Of a stretch of 64,000 nucleotides of DNA, positions 22,521 to 34,204 are shown in pieces. The translations under genes and the position numbers were made by a program. Origin of the DNA: Gautieria morchelliformis (taxonomy: Eukaryota; Basidiomycota; Agaricomycetes; Gomphales; Gomphaceae); the NCBI GenBank assembly GCA_015179125.1, contig WHVA01000049.1, forward strand, positions 62,001 to 126,000, in the 5' to 3' direction. Each line of letters opens with the position of its first letter. The first letter of the stretch is position 1. The notes beneath the pieces were generated by a model that saw nothing but the letters and a program-made list of their open reading frames with translations, had not been told where the DNA came from and ran no database searches.

Positions 22521-23560
22521 AGACACTGCCACCTGCAGCACACTCCCATAGCCTCCTCCATGAGCATTCACATCTGCACCCTTCTCTAGGAGCAATCATA
22601 TCATGACCATGTGATGCTGCTGCCTGCAGCGCACCCCCATAGTATCCCCCCTGCACATTCACATCTGCACCATTCTCTATGAGCAACTGGACAACCATAT
22701 CATCACCCTGTGATGCTGCTGCCTGCATTGCACTCCCATAGCCTACTCCCTGTGCATTCACATCTGCACCCTTCTCTAGGAGCAACTGGACAATTGTATC
22801 ATGACCACGTGATGCCGCCGCTAGCAGTGCACTCTCATAGTATCTTCCCTGTGCATTCATATTGGCATCCTTCTCTGGGAGCAACCAGACAGTCGTATCA
22901 TGACCACATGATGTGGCTGCCTGCAGTGTACCCCCAAAGTATCCTCCCTGTGCACTCACATCTGTGCCCTTCTCTCGGAGCAACCGGACAATCATATCAT
23001 GACCGTGTGATGTTGCCACCTTGAGCACACTCTCATAGTATGTGCATTCACATCTGTGTCCTTCTCTAGGAGCAATTGGACAATTGTATCATCACCCCAT
23101 GAGGCTGCCACCTCCAGCACACTCCCATAGTATCCTCCCTGTGCACTCACATCTGCGCCCTTCTCTATGAGGATCCGCACAGTCGTATCATAGCTTTGTG
23201 TCACTGCTGCATGCAGCGCACTCCCATAATATCCTCCCTGTGCACTCACATCTGCACCCTTCTCTATAAGCAACCAGACAATTGTATCGTCACCCTCTGA
23301 TGCTGCCGCCTGCAGTGCACTCCCATAGTATGCTCCCTGTGCATTCACGTCTGCACCCTCCTCTAGGAGCAATCGGACAATCATATCATGACCACCTGCC
23401 GCCGCTGCCTGCAGTGCACCACCATAGTATCCTCCCTGTGCATTAACATCTGCACCCTCCTCTAGGAGCAAACGGACAATTGTATCATGACCGTGTGCCA
23501 CCCCCACCTGCAGCGCACTGCCATAGTGTCCTCCAGGTGCATTCACGTCTGATCCTTTCT
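22521..23560 (-). repeat. 99-bp tandem array encoding near-identical ankyrin repeats
   Basis: About ten 99-bp units each encode a 33-residue ankyrin repeat of the form GGYYGSALQAAASHGHD ... LLLEKGADVNAQ. DNA identity between units is far above that of the single upstream ankyrin unit (NPLHLAAETGLERVCQHLL), showing recent amplification or concerted evolution. Confidence 0.85.
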
Positions 23561-26082
23561 GCAACAGATGTTGACATACTCTTTCCAACCCAGTCTCAGC
23601 CGCAAGATGAAGAGGATTCGTCCTATGGCTTTTTGCTGACTTGCTCTGCCGGCAAAGCCGCCTCCAGTTGATGTAAACAGCACTTGTAGGCTCCAAGAGC
23701 ATCATGATCAGTCTATGTAGATCGTCCCGGTCGCCAGCCGGATCCCACCCAGCATGATCCATCCATTTCTCTGCAGCATAACGGGATAGTGGATAGGACC
23801 TGGCTGTATTCAAGTTTACACCATTATCCTGGTCAAACTGCAGCAGGTATGCCAGGCATGTCTTCGCAATGAATACATGTGCCATCTTTTCGTTGAAATA
23901 ATAACATGAAAGTGCAGTTGGGCTTACCTGAAGATGTTCTGAGGTCAGGTATTCTCGCACAGAAAAGTGTGCCAGTCTGATCTCTCCTAATTCAGTGGAG
24001 AGAACCCTGTCGTCATAGTGGCCCTTATTGCTGCTGCCCTCATTGAATGTAATGGTGACTAGACTCGAACATATGTCAAGTAAGTCTCGTGGATCCCGAA
24101 GCCGCCACCGCCGATCAAACAGATGTCCATTTTTGGCATCAGGATCAGTGGCAATCACATCTACAGCCTTATCCAGTGATACTCTGCCATGAGAGAAAGC
24201 AAGCCATTGAAGCAGGCTCAGAGCTGCCTGCCTATCATCCTCGTCTATGGTAGCCAGGATTCGATCGTATGTCTGGTTAAGCGTCTTTGGGAGACGCATG
24301 AGTGCTTCCTCAAGCGCTGTAGGGGTTCTGCATTTCCGTAGTGCATCCAGTTGACAGACAACCCATCGAAACCTTCCCGTTCAATCAGAAAACATTCGCA
24401 TGCAGGTAAGTGACCACTCACATCCCATGGGCACCCTTCAACAAAGTAGTCTTCACCATCTCCTTCTCCTCTGCTGAGTACATACTGAACTTGACATCAT
24501 CTTCAAGTGTGCTGGCCACATGTAGTTGGATGTCACTGCCCACAAGACTCTGGTCCATGGGTATCTCATGTGAAATCAAGCCACCCAGCATTTCCTCAAT
24601 ATCTCGTTCTTTCCGACTGGTAGCTAGCAAGTGTAAGATCCTAAACTCCCAACTGTGGATTTCTCTGATCACCGTCAGAAACTTGGAGCGTTCTGGGCAT
24701 TCATCAAGCGCATCAAACACAATATACACGGCCTGGAAGCCCATGATGATTGTGTTTAAGGTTGACATCAGATCCTCTTGACCTGGGTCTCGGTGGGCAC
24801 CACCCAGCTTGTTCTTTGAGAATAGTGACTCCGGGGGGTGGGGGGTGCTTGTGCATTGTACAGACAATTGCTGAATTAGAGATCGAAGCACTGCATTTGG
24901 AAGGGTGTCCTTGTTGGTAAAGTCGAAATAGAAAAATGCTATTGCGAGGGAGGGGTCAGAACGGCAGTGAAGTGAAAGTTCTTCTATGATGGTCGAGCTT
25001 AAAACGTTCATTTGTTAGAAAGGATGGATATCAGATGTGATGTACATACCAAAGGATCGTTTTTCCTGCGCCAGCTGTGACCATCTATCAGCAGAAAGTA
25101 GAACCATGCTACTTAGCTGACTCACGTATACCATGGAACCAAAGGAACGAATGAGGGGCCCCTCGCCATTCTTGGAAGTATTCTCCCTCCACAAACCATA
25201 AACCGGTCGTCTCCTGGTGCACGCTACGGGAATTTCTATGCTTTGATTCATAATCAGGAGCTGCTAGCCAATTATAGATATTCTGATGACGTTCTTCTAC
25301 ATAACAAAGCCGCCTGAATCAGTGTCGGACCTTAAGAGGAACTGTTGATATGCGACGTACGTAACTTCGTTTGTTCCATAGCCTCGCTGAGCTCAGCAGT
25401 CCGTGCCTGCAATGCTTCGACTCCACTATCTATCTTCAGGGTCAAGCGTCTGTCTGAATGATCAGCAACGACTCGAAGATAGCGGGTGCAACATACGTCT
25501 GATCTACTTCCATCGCCATAATCAACGAGTCTTTTAGCTTCCTAATACTGTCCACAGTCTTGTCGACTTCGGCGTCCTTCAGCGGCCACGTCAATGCTTG
25601 CATGCCACCTTTCCATCCAAGGTCTTTCGCCACACCCTCCATCTCGCGACCCAGCGCCGCCTCCACTGTGCCATCCGGCCTCGCCTCGAGATCCCCCATC
25701 TCGAAACTCTCCATCTCGTCACCCAGCGCCGTCCGGAGACGCCTCATCTCGTCACCGCAAACATGGAGCCGGTCATGCAAGGCCGACAAACGAGTGGCCC
25801 GTCCGGGCTCCAGTTGGGAGGTCCGTCCTGTCTCCTCATTTGCCAGCTGAAAAACTTGCGTCAGCACTGCGTACAGTCCCACCAGCTCTGTCGTGATCCT
25901 ATCCCGATCTCTGGGTGCGTTCTTCACGCCAGCGACGTATTTGGAACACACGCCGATATTCGATCCTGTGAGTTGAAGGACGGCAATAACATTTGCTGAT
26001 TGGTGTCGTTAGCGTTCTACCAGGAGGAACTACGGGTTGTTAGCGACTTGCCTACGATCCCCAGGTTTGCGAGTGCAGCCAT
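22521..26082 (-). CDS. NACHT-ankyrin NLR (STAND) protein, 3' end broken
   Basis: Seven exons fit: 26082-26052, 25995-25497, 25449-25361, 25296-25126, 25074-25050, 24997-24422 and 24372 onward, with consistent phase. The first intron uses a GCAAGT donor. Domains: an N-terminal helical domain like that of fungal STAND proteins (IVANVIAVLQLTGSN ... LTWPLKDAEVDKTVDSIRKL), a NACHT domain with P-loop GIPGAGKTIL lying partly in a 25-nt exon and Walker B IVFDALDECPE, a winged-helix-like region (RILATIDEDDRQAALSLL), then about eleven ankyrin repeats. Fungal NLRs sense non-self and can trigger cell death. Two frame-changing deletions lie in the ankyrin array (about 7 bp near 23040 and about 8 bp near 22590), and the gene is cut off by a gypsy LTR at 22520. 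The first ~900 residues stay open, so a shortened product is possible. Confidence 0.8.
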
Positions 26083-27165
26083 GGCGTCGCGTTGGTTAAA
26101 GTAGTCGAGAGCACACTGGCAGCTTTCAATGCCCCTCAGGTATAACAGGCTTGGGCCTCTGGGAAGAGAAGCGGATGGGTCTACGTGGACCTACACAAGT
26201 GGGAAGTTGAAGCCATGAGGAGCGCAGCGAGTCGAGCCTCCAACTGGGCTGATTAAGGTAGCTGAAGTAAGCTCCCTTCTATAAATAACAAACCCGTGAT
26301 TTCGTACGGTCACTCCTGCCTTTCGCCTCCATCTACCCTGCTCTGGTGAGGCATAGGCAATTTTCTCTTCCCCCCCTCCGCTCCCTATTTCCGCTCCCAG
26401 CGCTTTGGGTGGTGGTATAGCCTGCCACGTCCTCGCGCTCGAGGCTCGTCGGCCTCTGACGCGTTCCGACATAACACGTCATGGTATGGACGTATTGTAG
26501 GTTGCACGCCCTCAGGGACCTGCAACCGGGAGTTCCCGCCTTCTCGGCTAACTCCCGCGGATAAGTATCTCTGGCCGACGAATCCCTCTGCCCCCATACT
26601 CGGCCGAAACACTTAACCTCCAGGTTGGTCTAAGTGTTTGCCGCCGCCCTTTCCTCCCGTGACTCAGATACCCATTAATCAGCGTACTTCCCAAGCTACT
26701 CTCGAGTGGGAGACGCGTCTACATGGACCCATAAAGAAAGGACTTCGTAAGTACTAGTGGCTACCATGGCTGCGCTGCCGATTCAATTCCATCTTCCTGC
26801 TCCGCGATACGCGGGAGCAATTTTTCTACCCCGGGCTCTTATCCTTCTATATTCATCATCACTGTGGTCGCTAGGAAAGCTAAATGAGCTATTTTCAGGC
26901 TATTCATACATTTAGCCGACTGCGTTGGCAGAATTCAGCCATGCCATTGGTCCAATTCTGCCCAATCAGTGGCACACCGAAAGATCTCAACACAGAGACA
27001 GAACCAGTAGTAAACTCTCAGCGATGGCGCTCGCTAAAACCCAAACCCAAACACGACTCCCACCCATATCCCCAATGTCAGCCAGCTCCCCAGGAGGCTG
27101 ATCCCCACGCTCGTGCCGGAAGACTTTAACTAAAGTAAAAACAACACGTAAGCTGAATATATATA
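26083..27165. other. Intergenic stretch, no gene supported
   Basis: This lies between the NLR start and the 3' end of the first Cys-rich gene. Frames near 26190-26600 and 26884-27129 are open but lack a recognisable domain or splice pattern. The left part should hold the NLR promoter. Confidence 0.35.
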
Positions 27166-27874
27166 CTAGTATGCCGTGACGCGGAATACCCTTATGCTAC
27201 CGATGTTGAATCCGGAGTTACTGCAAAAATTCGCCACGCCTTCAAGTTGGGCAGGCAGCGACAGTGAGCGACGCGTCGCGCGGAGATCTGGAGGCAACGC
27301 TCGATATACTAGGACATACCATCTGCGGTATCTTGGAAGGAGCTCAGCGCGGAGGGTGTGACACCCGCGGAGCAATCGAGGCATGAAGAAATTTGGCTGT
27401 TTAGCTTGGAGGTGCATAGGCAGGCCGCGCTGGTGCTACATATCTGATGATATGATATGACGGAGTTGGGGTTTCGGTTGATTTGTTTAGCGACGTGCAG
27501 GGAAGGGACGGGATGGAGGCATGCGTACGTTCAGGGATGTTATCAGGGGTTGGCACTGAGAGCTGCACTGGTGGTGGTGTGTGCCGTGAAGACAATTAAA
27601 CGGGACTCGTCAGTTGATGTGGGTGTGGGTACGAGCCACGGAGCACGTACTTGTGGAGGGAAAAGGGTGGTGGTCCCGTCACCGGGGTTTGTGAGCTGTC
27701 TTGCCAGCAAGGATGGCGTCGTCGGCGATAGGCTAATGGTAGCCGCACTCCTCGAGAGCCGCGCAGACGCGCTGGAAAGGACTGGGTGGGGGCTCAGACC
27801 TGAATTCAGAGAACGGCATGTATGGGATCGGGTTCACCGCTGAATACGATTATGAGGAGGGATGCCAAGTTCAT
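27166..27874 (-). CDS. Small secreted Cys-rich protein, copy 1
   Basis: Coding exons fit at 27874-27838, 27605-27529, 27443-27320 and 27287-27166, about 119 residues. The start MNLASLLIIVFS is a short signal-like stretch. The mature part has the Cys pattern QCSSQCQPLITSLN, ICSTSAACLCTSKLNS and SSCLDCSAG, matching the neighbour at 29820-30816 (QCQTQCAPIVADLQ, SCTTNLCTC, ACLNCLASLE). Such CxxxC...CxC...CxxC small proteins are common among secreted proteins of mushroom-forming fungi; their functions are mostly unknown. The first intron (232 bp, weak donor) is the least certain part. Unlike copy 2 it shows no Ser/Ala-rich stalk or hydrophobic C-terminus. Confidence 0.55.
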
Positions 27875-29229
27875 AGTTGGGGAACCAGTCCCAGGCTACC
27901 ATTCAAAGGAGGGAATAGGGAGGTGGGTGTGCGATTAGACGCGAAAGATGCACGCCGCTCGAGTGCGCGTCACATATTTAAGTATGGCGGGGATGGACGG
28001 TTAAGTTAACAACTGTCAGAATGACCACGCACGACGTGTGCGCGACCGCCGCGGACGTAGGAACTTTGAAGCCTTGACGTGCATAGGTGACAGCCGATCC
28101 CATTTTTATAGACAGTTCAGATGCAGATGGGTTTGGGGGACGAAGCGAGGGCGGATCCGATGCACAGGCACAGCAATATTACCACGGCGTTAACGTCGAC
28201 GTTCATCTGCCTCTGCCGCAGTTCGTCCAGACCCGACGTAGTACGTGGTAGCTACCCATGTGCATCGACATGCATGACTCGGAGCGACCCCGCCCTCTGC
28301 GACTGGCATGTACTCTGGAAGAGACCGTAGTACGGGCGGTCCAACACTGCTTCCGACAGACTGCCAGTCTGACACACCGCAACTGATGTGATTTAACAAG
28401 AGGTAGTGACATCCTTGGGTGACAGACGTGATGTTTATGTAAGTGACCGCCGCTCGGAAATATGAGGCGATGGGATGGGCCAATTCAACCAGGATTGCAT
28501 TGAATGAATTATAGGTCGAAGTGGAATTAGAGTATCGGTAGTAGATTCAATGATCTCCAGCGACGCAAGTCACTGGCTTAAATACATGGGTAGCTAGTCT
28601 AAATATAAGTGTAGCCTTTGTCTTGAGAAGAACAATGACTCCCTTGTCCTCCTACTGCGCTCCTTATACTCCCCACTCCTTTCACTACTCGTACCTTATC
28701 GGCTTATGTCAGTATGCCGAAGTGCCGGTTTATTCAACATGAATCACGTGCATGATCGAGTGAGTTGAGCGGCCATGCAGAGTTTACATAATCGGCAAGC
28801 TCGATCTCGATCTGAATAAGGCAACTTCATCGGTGTTTCAAACATGGTTTGAAACTGTGGGTGATATGAGGGTGATTACAATGACTGTTGGACCCTCGAC
28901 CAGTGGTGGCAAGGCCGGGTGCTCACTCAAATAAGTAGTCGCGAAATTGTGCGACACCAACATCTACCCCATGGCCATCATCCACCTCTATTTGGGGACG
29001 TTCCACAAGCGCTATTGGGCCATTCACTCGCATGTAGTCTAACTTCGAGCTCACGGTTCACCGCTCCCTCGAAACTGCCTATGGTTCCTACCCAGTCGGT
29101 CTAGAGAAAATTGTATGAAATTATAATGCGAGAAAGACTCAGCGATGGTCAGAGAAGAAGGCAGTTTGCGAAGGTACTGTCGTGGCACTCCGCGTAGCAT
29201 AAATTGATACTCTAAAAATGCCTTGCGCC

Positions 29230-29262
<33 letters not shown>

Positions 29263-29819
29263 CATCATTTTATACGACCTATGGTGGCTACACGCACTGT
29301 ACCTACAACAGGTGGGCCTTTCCCCTCACTCCCTGGAACTCCCAACCTCTGCGTCCTCGAGCGGGCGAATGCACTGCCGACGGGCCAATTCAATCATGAA
29401 CCCCGGGAGTGAATGGATCGAACCGTTCGTCGTGCCTGGACGGATCGGGTCCGTTGAACGGTGTGTATGACATCATGCGTAGTTTAATCCATGCGCGCGA
29501 TCGCGATCTCGATCTGCATAAGGCAACTCTACCTACTTACAGTATTCGTCGATCGATCCATTTAGTTCGGGCGTTTCACAGAGTCCGCCGTGACTTCGGT
29601 CAAACACGATTTTCATGGCCGAATTCCCTTCGCATTGACTCCCACTTACGGGTCCATACTGTGAACAGGACACAAAGTAGTTAGTTGATTTGAGCCAGCT
29701 CAGGCTGCCCTGTGGAATAATATTCGTACAAAGACTTGTTAGCCGGATATCCATGGCATCATACCAGTGGCTCGTGACGGCGTAAATCGCTCCCTTCCTG
29801 CACCACACACAACTCTGCC
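27875..29819. other. Intergenic region with a duplicated promoter segment
   Basis: The part at about 27950-28330 matches 30935-31310, which lies at the same place upstream of the paralogous gene; both include a TATTTAAGTA box and a TCCCATTTTTAT stretch. A short further match links 28795-28830 with 29500-29530. A 31-base T run lies at 29232-29262. No gene is supported. Confidence 0.5.
29232..29262. repeat. Poly-T tract of 31 bases
   Basis: An uninterrupted run of T. It could be the A-tail of a retro-copied sequence read on the other strand, but no matching body or target duplication was recognised. Confidence 0.6.
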
Positions 29820-30816
29820 TCACGACAAGTACGCGCCAGCCACAAGCGCCAGCGCGCCGAGCGCACGCCAGCTCAAGCGTGTTGCATCGCCGTATCCCTT
29901 GCTGGGGGCACCCGCGGACCCCGTAGCCGGGCCTGCGGATCCCGTCGCTGGGACAGTGAGTGCGGTCTGCGTCACGGCGGGCGGACCAGCGCCAGCGCCG
30001 ACGGCGGAGCTGAGGAGCGTCGGCGCGGCAGAGCTGAGGAGCGTCGGCGCGGCGGAGCTGAGGAGCGTCGGCACGGCGGAGCTGAGCGTCAGCGCGGGGG
30101 AGCTGAGGAGCGTCGGCGCGGCGGTGCCGGAGAGGCCTGTGGCGGGGGCGGCGGCATTGGTGCCCGCGGGGGGTGCCTGTGGGGAGTTGTGAGTGCAATT
30201 GTGGGGGAGAGGGAGGGGAGCAAGCGTACGGTTATCAGGGGTATGTGTGTGCTGACGGATGCGCAGCCGGTGTTGAAGCCTGCGGGGGCGTGTCAGGGTC
30301 GGGGCTGGCACCGGGCGGCTGCGCGCGCAGGAGAAGGAGAAGGACGCGGACGCACTGGATACGGCATTCGCGACGTCCGCGGTGATCGCCGCGCTCGACT
30401 CGAGGGACGCGAGGCAGTTCAGACACGCCTGGTAGTCGTTCGCGACCTGCGTCGTGCACGTGCAGAGATTCGTGGTGCAGGACTGGTGTGCGGTGAGTGC
30501 TGAACGGCGGCGGGGGCACTGGGCGACGTACCTGGAGATCGGCGACGATCGGCGCACACTGCGTTTGACACTGTTGAGGTGTGGGTGAGTGGTGTGCTGC
30601 GCGCAATGCGAGGAGGCGGGGCGAGCATCCTGACGGACCTGCTGGGGGACTTGACTAGGATTAAGCTGTCGTGCGCGGAGCGGCGCATTCAACGGCACGG
30701 GCGAGCGCACAGACAGCGCCGTGGCTATCACGAGCATACGTGAGTCTCCCAAGACACACGTGGCGATACGTACCTCCCCGGGCGGCGAGGGCAAGGATGA
30801 TCGTGAAGGACTGCAT
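29820..30816 (-). CDS. Cys-rich secreted protein with GPI-anchor-like tail, copy 2
   Basis: Five exons fit with consistent phase: 30816-30774, 30596-30532, 30482-30356, 30279-30230 and 30176-29820, giving 213 residues. MQSFTIILALAARG is a signal peptide. The Cys-rich domain has QCQTQCAPIVADLQ, SCTTNLCTC, QACLNCLASLE and FNTGCASVS. A long Ala/Ser/Pro/Thr stalk with repeats of SSAAPTLL follows, and the end is SWRALGALALVAGAYLS, a typical hydrophobic GPI-anchor signal. The product is expected at the cell surface. The stalk repeats (about 24 bp in DNA) could vary in number. It is a paralogue of the gene at 27166-27874 with a shared upstream segment. Opposite-strand frames here are GC-rich shadows. 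Confidence 0.7.
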
Positions 30817-31460
30817 CGTGGTGGCGGTGGTGCAGACGGAGTCGGGACCTCAAGTCCCGGACGCTGTGGTTCAAAGGAGGGGAGAGCGGCGCGTGTGCGA
30901 TTAGACTGGGGAGATGAAGACGTCGCGAGAGTGCGCGTCGCATATTTAAGTACTGTAGGATGGGCTGGTAAGTTGACAACTGAACAGTCAGATGCCCACG
31001 GAACTGGACGCCTGACGTGCATAGCCGGTCCCATTTTTATGTTTATAGACAGGCCAGCGGACGAAGATAAATTGCTGTCAGCTCGCTAGCTGCGGGGACA
31101 CGCCGGGGACGGATCCGAATGAGAGGCACAGCATCTGCACGGTATCGATGTCGACGTTCATCTGCCACTGCCGCAGTCCCGAATTGCGGCAATGGCTAGC
31201 TACGTCGCGTCTGGAGAGGAGTCATCTCAAGATGCGAGTAGCTAGCCGTGTGCATCATGCATGAGCGGCGCCGCCCTCCGCGACTGGCACGTACTCTGGA
31301 AGAGATGGTAGTAATCAGGAAAAACGGTTACGGCGCTAAACCTGTACTCTATTACTAAGTGGTGACAGACAGATGGAGCTGCAACAACGGAGTTATACAC
31401 GCTTCACAGGTGTTAGCGCCGTCCGGTGTTGAACGCTGGCGATCACCGCTGCTCACCCCC
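30817..31460. promoter_or_regulatory. Upstream region of the Cys-rich gene, duplicated
   Basis: This holds a TATTTAAGTA box near 30950 (minus-strand TATA-like position about 130 bases from the ATG) and a segment shared with 27950-28330. The conservation of this flank between two paralogues suggests that the whole gene plus promoter was duplicated. Confidence 0.4.
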
Positions 31461-31504
31461 AGTGAGACATGACCCGGGTCCGAGCGGTTCAGGTCGGTGA
31501 AAAC

Positions 31505-32753
31505 TAGTGATGCTCGGGCCGGGCTGGGCTCGGAAAGCCCGGGCTTGGGCTCGGCTTGAGCGGGCTCAGCTCAATGAAACCTCGAGCCCAGCCCATTTCC
31601 CGGGATCGGGCTGGGTCGGGCTCGGCCCCGGGCTCGAGCCCGGGCTTCAACTATGAAAAACAGATACGAAAAAATAATAATATGATTAAGCCGTAGCATC
31701 AATATCAAATATTTTCTTATTCGTCATCACTCTTCTCAATGTCGGCAAGTGAAATTGTATCCCAGGTAGTGTCCCCTTCATTGCTTCCATAAGAAACTAC
31801 CGCGTCATCATCCAAGGCCGTCTCGGTTCTGGTGCATGGCCCGGGTTCGCGTAGAATTACTTCATGTCGTCCTGGATGCCCACCTGGGTGTTTGCGCGTA
31901 AATCTCCGCCTTCCCTCCCCATTAACACTCACGCCGTCGGGCTCTAGGTTATGATAACAGATAGTTTTGACACTGAGCTTCAGCAGTGGGCCCTGCCAGT
32001 GACTGCGAGTCGTGTTGTCCGTGATCAGCAATTCTGGTTCGTTATTGGCATGACCGCGTGGTACGTCTCTTACAGTAAGGCCTGAACGCTAAAATATGAC
32101 TATATCGTTACCCAGCATCCTCTTTCCATGGTTCACTGTTCAGAAGGTGCCTGTTGACATCGAACTCGTGCGCTCAGTCACTACTCCATACCCTTACTAG
32201 AGGTACTTACTAGTCCTATCAGCCGTCACCAAAGGTCGCCATTCTTCGGTTCGAGCGTGGGATGCAATAAGGCCTGCTCAGTTGCGTGAGTCGGTCTGCG
32301 ATTATGGAATATCACGCTTTCGGGGTCATCAGGTAAAATTGACTCCTTGCGGCTGCCGATGACTGCGCCGCTCACTCCGTTTGGCAGCAGCATGTGAAGC
32401 AAGTGCCGGAACGGACGCATTGCTGGGGTCGGTGACCTTCTCTGTTGCAGTAATTCTGCACTTCGGTCGACTGCTGTTGGTGATCCCCGACATACGTATT
32501 CAGGCAGGAGGGAAAATTGTGAGAAAGAACTCTGTTTAATGTATATACAGTTGCCGTCCAAATCGAGGCAAAGGTGTACCATATAAGTGCCGCAAAGCCC
32601 GGGCTTAAGCCCAGGGCCTGGGCTTCCGCAACTTAGAAGCCCGGCCCATTTGGTGGGCTTAAACCGGGCTGGGTTGGGCTCGGCTCGGGCTCAAACAGGG
32701 CTTGGTCGGGCTCGGCTCGGCTCGGGCTTGAGCCTGAGCCCAGAGCATCACTA
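31505..32753. mobile_element. hAT-like DNA transposon with gene-like cargo
   Basis: The ends are TAGTGATGCTCGGGC and its near complement GCCCAGAGCATCACTA, flanked by an exact 8-bp target duplication GTGAAAAC (31497-31504 and 32754-32761), the hallmark of hAT elements. The subterminal 120-160 bp on each side are packed with GGGCTCGGGCT-type repeats. No transposase is visible inside, so it is non-autonomous. The middle holds minus-strand coding-like sequence. It is inserted into an older repeat whose pieces flank it. Confidence 0.85.
31717..32582 (-). other. Gene-like cargo inside the hAT element
   Basis: Two open stretches on the minus strand read as possible exons: one from 32582 beginning MVHLCLDLDGNCIYIKQ, and one ending at 31717 that includes LITDNTTRSHWQGPLLKL and a C-terminal acidic run. 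They have ordinary amino-acid composition and a single polarity, but I do not recognise the protein and cannot fix the splice sites. A captured host gene fragment is the simplest reading; a private gene of the element is the alternative. Confidence 0.35.
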
Positions 32754-33439
32754 GTGAAAACCGTGGTCCCGGTCTGATCATGCTGGGTCCGAGTTTTGCA
32801 ACCACTTTTATCGGTTCATGTATGTTCAGGCTGGATGAATACAATTTTTTATATATGATGCTATCGGTTCTGAGAAGTTCAGATCGGATGATCACACAAA
32901 TCGGTTCAAATCGGTTCCATAATATTTCAATCTGACAATACAGCTAGGCACCAATCCCTGCAGCCCTTGATCGACCCCTGCAGATTCTACTTCCTCACCA
33001 ATCCATGCAGATTCTCCATTCTCCACCGATCCCACCTGTTGCACCACTCCTAGTCCTCAATTGAATATTAGAATGCTAATAGAGAGAAAAAATGAAAATC
33101 AACTCGCGAGTTGACAGAATTGTTGCAGTGGTTAGCTGAGAGTGGATGACGCCGAGCCTTTCATATCCGGTTTGAGGGAGCTAGCCTTGTTGTGGAGACT
33201 CAGCTTCACATAGAACTGTAAAGTACCATAAGTGATGCGACCAAAACATAGTGAAATAGCGGCTCACTGCTTTCTCCCCTTCAACGATCTTCCATGCCTT
33301 CTCGAAATCCCCATTGGTCACTTTGGGATGGTTGCGGCAATAGTCCAATCCAATGGGGATCATCATATATGATGATTGAACAGACATTGTATCTTCATCA
33401 GGTAAGTTGTTATGGTGCTATTGAGGAATATGAAACACT

Positions 33440-34200
33440 AATGTTTGTTTAGGCAATTGAAGTTTATACTTCACCACCAGTCATGAGTACTGTCTTCAAG
33501 CAATGACTCACAAACAATGAATGGGCTGTTATGAAGGATATAAAAGATGTATTAGAGGTAAGTCTTGTTTATCTGTTTAACCTAGGTGCAATACTTATTC
33601 CATCAAGCTGGCTCATGCTCTACAAGCTGTTATGTGCACTGAACACATGTCTATCATGGCTTGGGTACTCCCAGCTTTCGATGCCTTCCTATCTTCTTGG
33701 ACACAGATGCGCAAGGAGCCTTCAAAGGCACACCTAAGAAAGATGATCGATGCAGTGATTGAAAAAATGACCTCACAGTATAACGAGTGCCAGTTGCCTC
33801 ATATTATTTCCATTGGTATGCGGCAAATAGTTAGAATATGAGTTTGCTAATCAAGCCTTGGCCAGCTCTTCATCCACTGCTCAGATTTCAGTGGATTGAA
33901 AGGAATTGGCCAACCAATCAGGTTGCATTTGCTAAATGGACTATTCTATCAGAGGTTAGTTATAATAATCCGCTATACAATGAAAAGTGACTGTGATCAC
34001 CTAGCTTGCAAAATACGACAAGTGTCAACCAGCCGTTCAATCTACCAGAGACCATAAACCTACCAGGCTTGCATGCAATGCCTACACTCCCCTTTTTGTC
34101 CAGGGAATCAATGAGACTCAGACAGCGCATACCTCACGCTTAGCATTGATCAAAGAAGAATGGGACTCTTATTGTCACACTGTGAACTGGCCTGACATAT
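33440..34200 (+). mobile_element. Decayed hAT transposase
   Basis: Plus-strand pieces include NNEWAVMKDIKDVLE, then ALQAVMCTEHMSIMAWVLP followed by AFDAFLSSW, ending MTSQYNE, and later RFQWIERNWPTNQVAFAKW. The order and the W-E-NW block match the central part of basidiomycete hAT transposases. The pieces are separated by stops, frame changes and intron-like gaps, and the dimerisation end is missing. It may be the internal part of an older hAT into which the small hAT at 31505 was inserted. Confidence 0.6.
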
Positions 34201-34204
34201 ATAT

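Noticed and set aside
25560-25999. Plus-strand Pro/Ser/Arg-rich frames over the NLR N-terminus
   Set aside because: Antisense shadows of the coiled N-terminal exon.
26185-26612. Minus-strand frame of about 90 codons upstream of the NLR
   Set aside because: Low-complexity composition, no domain, no splice or neighbour support.
29533-30198. Repetitive Arg/Ala-rich frames opposite and beside the Cys-rich gene
   Set aside because: GC-rich shadows of the Ser/Ala stalk; the spliced minus-strand model explains the region better.
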